DNA from: Physcousia sp015060555
Lineage (GTDB): Bacteria; Bacteroidota; Bacteroidia; Bacteroidales; Bacteroidaceae
NCBI GenBank assembly: GCA_015060555.1
Contig: SUYG01000040.1
Span: forward strand, 1 to 64,000
DNA: 64,000 bases
Reading direction: 5' to 3'
The position numbers and the translations under genes were made by a program. The notes beneath the pieces were generated by a model. That model made no database searches. It had not been told where the DNA came from and worked only from the letters and a program-made list of their open reading frames with translations. Shown piece after piece: positions 58,502-64,000 of this stretch (the first letter of the stretch is position 1; each line of letters opens with the position of its first letter).

Positions 58502-61500
58502 CTTTCATTTTTCACTTTTCATTTTGGCGCTTTTGCCCAAAAGGATTCCCTCCGTGTCCGTCCCCAGCACACCATCCCTGAGACTTACGAGGATCTGGAC
58601 ACCGTAGCCGTTTCTCTTCACACGCCCGACAACCTGAAACAGGTGGCTGAGCTGGATTCGCTGACCGGCAACTACCGTGTTGGCATGAAGCTGGGCACGG
58701 GCGGTTACCTGAACACGCCTATTCTGATGACGCCCGAGGAGTACCAGCAGTGGACGCTGCGCCAGTCTATGGGCGCCTACTACCGCCAGAAGAACCGCGA
58801 GGCCTTCGAGAGCTCGGGCAAGAGCAAGTTTGACTTTACCGATATGCATTTCAACCTGGGACCGGCGGAGAAGATCTTCGGTCCTGGCGGCGTGAGCATC
58901 AAGACACAGGGTTCTGCTGAGATCAAGGTGGGTGGCAACCTGAAGAAGCAGGACAACCCGTCGCTGGCAGCCAACCGCCGCAAGACCTTCGGCTTTGACT
59001 TCGACGAGAAGATTAACCTCAGCGTAACGGGTAAGGTTGGTGACAAAATCAACATGAACATCAACTACAACACCGACGCTACGTTCAACTTCGACGCCCA
59101 GCAGCTGAAGCTGAAGTACGACGGCAAGGAGGATGAAATCATCAAGCTGGTGGAGGCTGGTAATGTCTCGATGCCCTCCAACTCCACGCTCATCAGCGGC
59201 GTCAGCAGCCTCTTCGGTCTGCGCACCGATGTGCAGTTCGGTAAGTTGAAGTTGCAGGCCGTGGTGAGTCAGAAGAACTCAGCCTCGAAGAGCGCCAGCT
59301 CCAAGGGCGGTGCCCAGACGCAGAACTATGAGTTCTCGGCCGTGGATTACGAAGAGAACCGCCACTACTGGCTCTCCCACTTCTTCCGTGACAACTACGA
59401 CCGCTGGATGAAGACGCTGCCGACCATCGCCAGCGGTGTCAACATCAAGCGCATCGAGGTGTGGGTGACCAACAAGCGTGCTGCCTCGACGCAGAACAAC
59501 CGCAACCTCATCGCCTTCACCGACCTGGCCGAGACCACCCACATCTGCAATCCCATCTGGAAGAGCACCGGAACCAGCGTGTTGCCACAGAACCGTTCCA
59601 ACACACTCTACGACGACATCATTAACAACTACCCCGATGCCCGCGACATCAGTATGGCCACAACCGTTCTCGACGGCATCGAAGATTTCAAGGGCGGCAA
59701 TGACTACGAGAAATTGCAGAGCGCCCGTCTGCTCAGTTCCAATGAGTACACCCTCAACAGCGCCCTCGGTTACATCTCGCTGACGGCACAGCTGGAGCCC
59801 GACGAGGTGCTGGCCGTAGCCTTTGAATACACCTATGGCGGTCAGACCTATCAGGTCGGTGAGTTCTCTTCAGATATCACGGATTCCGGCCAGAGCCTCT
59901 ACGTGAAGGCCTTGAAGAGCACCACCAGCTCGCCGCGCTTCGGCAACTGGCCGCTGATGATGAAGAACATCTATCCGTTGGGTGCCACTTCGACGCAGCG
60001 CGAGAAGTTCCGCCTTGACATCAAGTACCTGAGTGACTCCACAGGTGTCTATCTGACCTACCTGCCTGAGCCCAACCTGAAAAGCACGCCGCTGCTGCGC
60101 GCGATGAATCTGGACCGCTTGGACAACAACAACCGTGCCAACCCCGACGGCCAGTTCGACTATGTCGAGGGCTACACCATTTCCAACGGTCGCATCATCT
60201 TCCCTGTGGCCGAGCCTTTTGGCGCTTATCTGCGTGCATGGATTGGCAACGACGATGTCGCCGACAAATATTGTTTCGAAGCACTCTATGACAGCACCAA
60301 GACTGTGGCCAAACAGGTGGCTGAGAAGAACAAGTTCCTGCTCACTGGCCGCTACAAAGGCACGAACGGGGCCGAGATAGACCTAGGCGCCACGAACATC
60401 GCGCCGGGTTCTGTGAAGGTGACGGCGGGCGGTGTGGAGCTGACCGAGAATGTGGATTACCGCGTCGATTACTCCATGGGTACGGTATATATCCTCAACC
60501 AGAGCCTCATCGATGCGGGCACGAAGATCAATGCCAGTGTGGAGAGCAATGATGTCTATGGGATGCAGCGCAAGACATTCCTCGGCGTGAACTGGGATTA
60601 TGAGTTCTCAAAGAACTTCGTCATCGGTGGTACATTGCAGTTCCTCAACGAGCAACCCATGACCACGAAGGTGAACATGGGCACAGAGCCCCTGAAGAAT
60701 ACGCTGTGGGGCCTGCACATGGACTGGAAGCACGAGGCTCAGTGGCTCACCAACGCCCTCAACGCTATCCCGTTCCTGAACTTCACGCAGCCCTCGCAGA
60801 TTTCCTTCAGCGGCGATTTCGCCCAGCTCATTGCCGGGCAGAACCACAAGGTGCAGGGCAGCGCGTCGTACATGGATGACTTCGAGAACACCAAGAACCG
60901 CATGAGCATCTCCTCGCCCACGGCGTGGATGATGTCTTCTGTGCCTTACCCCTTCGAGGGCGCCCGTCTCACCGACGATGTGCGCAGCGGCTACCAGCGT
61001 GCCCTGTTGGCCTGGTACTACATCGACCCCATCTTCACACGCCGCAGCAGTTCGCTGACACCCTCGCACATCAAGAGCGACCTGGAACAGCTCTCCAACC
61101 ACTATGTCCGTGAGGTCTATGAGCGCGAGCTCTATCCCAATAAGTCGCAGACCAGCTACAGCGAGGCCGCTTCCCTCAACGTCCTCAACCTGGCTTACTA
61201 CCCCAACGAGCGTGGCGCCTACAACCTCAACCCCGATGTCGATGAGCGCGGCCGTCTGCGCAACCCCACCGAGAAGTGGGGCGGCATGATGCGAAGGCTG
61301 GACAACCCCGACTTCGAAGCCCAGAACATTGAGTACATGGAGTTCTGGATGCTGGACCCCTTCGTCTATACGGGCAGCGACCCCAGTTTCGGCGGCGAGC
61401 TGTACATCAATCTGGGTGAGATCAGCGAGGATGTGCTCAAGGACGGTAAGAAGTTCTATGAGAGCGGTCTGCCGCTGGACGACAACCCTGGCTACTACGT

Positions 61501-64000
61501 CGAGACATCGTGGGGCCGTGTGCCTGTGGGCACCAGTGTCACCTATGCCTTCAATAATGAAAGCGGCGCGCGCGAGAAGCAGGACGTGGGTCTCGACGGT
61601 CTCAACTCCGAGCAGGAGCGCACCTATGGCGCTTATGCTCAGTACTTGGCCGACATCCAGGGCAAGGTCTCGCCCGAGGTCTTCGACAGCCTCGTCATCG
61701 ACCCGGCCGGCGATAACTACCACTACTACCGCGGCAGCGACTACGACCAGCAGCAGAAGAGCATCCTCGACCGCTACAAGCGTATCAATATGCCCGACGG
61801 CAACTCGCCCGCCACGGAGAACTCTCCCGAGAGCTACGAGACGGCCTACAAGACCACGCCTGATGTGGAGGACATCAATCAGGACTACACCCTCAACGAG
61901 TACGAGAAATACTTCCAGTACCACATCAGCCTGCATCCGGGTGACACCCTCGTCGGGCGCAACTACATCACCGATGTGCGCCACGCCAGCGTGAAGCTGC
62001 GCAACGGCGACACGCAGACCGTGAAGTGGTTCCAGTTCCGTGTGCCGCTGCAGGAGTTTGAGCGTGCTGTGAACGGCATCAGCGACTTCACCAGCATCCG
62101 CTTCATCCGCATGTACCTCACCGGTTTCCAGAAGCCCATCGTCCTGCGTTTTGCCACCCTCGACCTGGTGCAGGCCGACTGGCGTAACTACACACAGAGC
62201 CTCTACGTGGGTCAGAACGAGGCCGCCAATGCCACGATGGAGGTGAGCGCCGTCAACATCGAGGAGAACAACGACAAGCAGCCCGTCAACTACGTGCTGC
62301 CGCCGGGCGTCAGCCGCGTCACCGACCCCTCGCAGACACAGCTCGTGGAGAGCAACGAGCAGGCCCTCTCCATCATCGTCAAGAACCTGTCGCCCGGCGA
62401 TGCCAAGGCGGTGTTCAAGAACTGCAACTATGACATGCGCCAGTACAAGCACCTGCAGATGTTCGTCCACGCCAACGCCCTGTTGCAGGACGTCACCGAC
62501 CTGCAGAACGGCGAGACGTCGCTCTTCATCCGTCTGGGTTCCGACTACCGCAGCAACTTCTACGAGTATGAGATTCCGTTGCACCTGACGCCCGCCGGCC
62601 ACTACGACACATACAACGTAGATGGCTGCATGGCTGTCTGGCCCGAGGAGAATATGGTTGATGTGGATTTGAGCAAGCTCACCAATGTGAAGAAGAACCG
62701 CAACCACGAGAAGAGCCTGGGCAACGCCAGCTTCAGCCGCGAGTTCTATGAGTTCGACAGCGACCGCCCCAGCAACCGCATCACAGTGATGGGTAATCCC
62801 ACGCTTGGCGAGGTGAAGGTCATCATGATCGGTGTCCGCAACAACGGCCGCTCGGTGAAGAGTGTCGAGGTGTGGGCCAATGAGCTGCGCCTGCAGGAGT
62901 TCTCCAACGAAGGCGGTTGGGCAGCCCAGGCGGCGCTGAACATCCAGCTCTCAGACCTCGGTAGCGTCAACTTCACGGGACACATCGAGAAGGCCGGCTT
63001 CGGCGGTATCGAACAGACGGTGGCAGAGCGCACCAACGAGGACACCTATGAGTACAACATCACCACGCAGGTGGACCTGGGCAAGCTCCTGCCGCCCAAG
63101 GCTAAGCTCAGCGCGCCCCTCTACTACAGCTACGCCAAGGAGATCGTCAAACCCAAGTACAACCCCCTGGACACCGACATGCTCCTGAGCGATGCCCTCG
63201 ACGCTGTCACCACGCAGCACGAGAAGGACAGCATCACCAGCCTCACCACACGCAAGCAGACCTCCCAGAACCTCTCGCTCACCGGCGTGAAGCTGAACAT
63301 ACAGTCGCGCAAGCATCCCATGCCGTGGGACCCTGCCAACTTCACCTTCAACTACAGCTGGCAGCACACGTACAACACGGGTGAGACCACCGTCTATGAG
63401 CACGAGAAGAACTGGCGAGGAGGCCTCAACTACAGCTGGACGCCCAACTGGAAGGCCTGGGAGCCTTTCAAGAAGATGAAATCCAAGAGCAAGTGGCTGC
63501 AGCTCATCAAGGACTTGAACTTCAACTATGCGCCGCAGAGCCTCACCTTCAACACCGACATCGTCCGCAGCTACTACGAGATTCAGGAGCGCGACATGGA
63601 CAACCTCGAATCGCCCAACTCCATCCCCGTGCGCTGGACGCCTACGTTCCTGTGGAACCGCGAGTTCAACCTGCGATGGGACCTCACCAAGTCGTTGCAC
63701 TTCAGCTTCCAGAGCGGCACCCATGCCGAGATAGAGGAGCCCTACACACCCGTGAACAAGGACCTCTACCCCGACCGCTATACCGCGTGGAAAGACAGCG
63801 TCTGGCAGAGCATCCGCGGCTTCGGCACACCCCTCGACTATCAGCAGAGCGTGCAGGCCAGCTATAAAGTGCCTTTCGAGAAGATCCCCGCCACGGACTG
63901 GATTAGCGTTGACGGAACTTATCAGGCCACCTATGGCTGGAAGCGCGGAGCCGAATACGAGGATGGAACCTCGCTTGGCAACAACATCAACAACCAGCGC
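58436..64000 (+). CDS. sprA: Cell surface protein SprA (type IX secretion), 3' end outside window
   Basis: 1855 codons in the window, frame still open. Starts MIRCEDCRPRGLQLLRI, then a hydrophobic core rich in Phe, and a signal cut after FGAFAQ. The rest is the SprA type: FNLGPAEKIFGPGGVSIKTQ, KVGDKINMNINYNTDATFNFD, YMDDFENTKNRMSI, and later repeated beta-strand text with many aromatic ends. SprA forms the outer-membrane channel of the type IX secretion system. It follows ruvA by 80 bases of word repeat; no -7 element seen, so it may be read from ruvA or upstream. Confidence 0.95.
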   Translation, partial: MIRCEDCRPRGLQLLRIFLFFTLSFFTFHFGAFAQKDSLRVRPQHTIPETYEDLDTVAVSLHTPDNLKQVAELDSLTGNYRVGMKLGTGGYLNTPILMTPEEYQQWTLRQSMGAYYRQKNREAFESSGKSKFDFTDMHFNLGPAEKIFGPGGVSIKTQGSAEIKVGGNLKKQDNPSLAANRRKTFGFDFDEKINLSVTGKVGDKINMNINYNTDATFNFDAQQLKLKYDGKEDEIIKLVEAGNVSMPSNSTLISGVSSLFGLRTDVQFGKLKLQAVVSQKNSASKSASSKGGAQTQNYEFSAVDYEENRHYWLSHFFRDNYDRWMKTLPTIASGVNIKRIEVWVTNKRAASTQNNRNLIAFTDLAETTHICNPIWKSTGTSVLPQNRSNTLYDDIINNYPDARDISMATTVLDGIEDFKGGNDYEKLQSARLLSSNEYTLNSALGYISLTAQLEPDEVLAVAFEYTYGGQTYQVGEFSSDITDSGQSLYVKALKSTTSSPRFGNWPLMMKNIYPLGATSTQREKFRLDIKYLSDSTGVYLTYLPEPNLKSTPLLRAMNLDRLDNNNRANPDGQFDYVEGYTISNGRIIFPVAEPFGAYLRAWIGNDDVADKYCFEALYDSTKTVAKQVAEKNKFLLTGRYKGTNGAEIDLGATNIAPGSVKVTAGGVELTENVDYRVDYSMGTVYILNQSLIDAGTKINASVESNDVYGMQRKTFLGVNWDYEFSKNFVIGGTLQFLNEQPMTTKVNMGTEPLKNTLWGLHMDWKHEAQWLTNALNAIPFLNFTQPSQISFSGDFAQLIAGQNHKVQGSASYMDDFENTKNRMSISSPTAWMMSSVPYPFEGARLTDDVRSGYQRALLAWYYIDPIFTRRSSSLTPSHIKSDLEQLSNHYVREVYERELYPNKSQTSYSEAASLNVLNLAYYPNERGAYNLNPDVDERGRLRNPTEKWGGMMRRLDNPDFEAQNIEYMEFWMLDPFVYTGSDPSFGGELYINLGEISEDVLKDGKKFYESGLPLDDNPGYYVETSWGRVPVGTSVTYAFNNESGAREKQDVGLDGLNSEQERTYGAYAQYLADIQGKVSPEVFDSLVIDPAGDNYHYYRGSDYDQQQKSILDRYKRINMPDGNSPATENSPESYETAYKTTPDVEDINQDYTLNEYEKYFQYHISLHPGDTLVGRNYITDVRHASVKLRNGDTQTVKWFQFRVPLQEFERAVNGISDFTSIRFIRMYLTGFQKPIVLRFATLDLVQADWRNYTQSLYVGQNEAANATMEVSAVNIEENNDKQPVNYVLPPGVSRVTDPSQTQLVESNEQALSIIVKNLSPGDAKAVFKNCNYDMRQYKHLQMFVHANALLQDVTDLQNGETSLFIRLGSDYRSNFYEYEIPLHLTPAGHYDTYNVDGCMAVWPEENMVDVDLSKLTNVKKNRNHEKSLGNASFSREFYEFDSDRPSNRITVMGNPTLGEVKVIMIGVRNNGRSVKSVEVWANELRLQEFSNEGGWAAQAALNIQLSDLGSVNFTGHIEKAGFGGIEQTVAERTNEDTYEYNITTQVDLGKLLPPKAKLSAPLYYSYAKEIVKPKYNPLDTDMLLSDALDAVTTQHEKDSITSLTTRKQTSQNLSLTGVKLNIQSRKHPMPWDPANFTFNYSWQHTYNTGETTVYEHEKNWRGGLNYSWTPNWKAWEPFKKMKSKSKWLQLIKDLNFNYAPQSLTFNTDIVRSYYEIQERDMDNLESPNSIPVRWTPTFLWNREFNLRWDLTKSLHFSFQSGTHAEIEEPYTPVNKDLYPDRYTAWKDSVWQSIRGFGTPLDYQQSVQASYKVPFEKIPATDWISVDGTYQATYGWKRGAEYEDGTSLGNNINNQR

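Noticed and set aside
60608..62707. Long 699-codon minus-strand frame opposite sprA
   Set aside because: It is a mirror of the GC-rich sprA coding strand: Val/Leu/Asp-rich text, no domain, and SprA on the plus strand is clear.

Overview
The window reads as a chromosome segment of a Bacteroidales bacterium, most likely Prevotella-like. This is inferred from the gene set: a SprA type IX secretion protein next to ruvA, DUF4290, a BT_3928-type DoxX protein, a MurA with Asp in place of the usual Cys, a C10 protease with a sorting-type tail, and a GH2 enzyme with a DUF4982-like tail. The promoters agree: nearly every operon is preceded by the Bacteroidetes -7 element TAnnTTTG, and Shine-Dalgarno sites are mostly absent.

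The first 11.6 kb is a visibly AT-richer integrated element, all on the minus strand, inserted into the 3' part of the comM/yifB-type Mg-chelatase gene. A large serine recombinase sits at the junction. The YifB frame loses its conserved end straight after its Leu-Leu-Asp-Arg-Ile motif and gains a short foreign tail. The other end of the element lies left of base 1. Inside are a recombinase plus coupled partner gene; a six-gene operon (two small proteins, Sel1-like, ParB-like, a membrane-anchored HTH-like protein, a membrane-anchored DUF3987-like ATPase) bounded by terminators; a non-coding cluster of octamer repeats; a BspA-type leucine-rich repeat protein with hypothetical genes; and a GIY-YIG nuclease with NUMOD-type motifs that runs off the left edge.

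From 11.6 to 64 kb is ordinary chromosome. Main units: recG-yifB; groES-groEL; a membrane protein convergent with tRNA-Ala-nadK-ABC exporter-BASS transporter; pdxJ, a DJ-1 protein, ispD and a secreted GH2 glycosidase; tpiA-SPOR protein-folE; ndk-M23 peptidase-DUF1599-DoxX; a C10 protease; Smr protein-queA; exoA convergent with xseA; an AspT-type transporter; hsp20; yicC-gmk-nadD-oxidoreductase divergent from tsaB-DUF4290-murA-rimM-dxr-rseP; a nucleoside-hydrolase-like lipoprotein; a CCA-adding-enzyme-like protein; a two-domain acetylesterase; ruvA and the start of sprA.

Four patterns are not explained by the genes. (1) Small GC-rich palindromic elements (a 38-nt family and a 90-nt family) sit between genes and also in frame inside pdxJ, ispD, the GH2 gene, gmk, dxr and the esterase gene, adding peptides. 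(2) Gaps before many genes are built of 7-9 nt word repeats; related repeats form three 22-residue repeats in XseA and encode the hydrophobic cores of the SprA and SPOR-protein signal peptides. (3) Two convergent-gene gaps carry a serial-hairpin element with the same flanks but different hairpin stems. (4) groES and hsp20 lack the -7 element and instead have sigma-54-like GG-N10-GC sites, with phased upstream repeats at hsp20.
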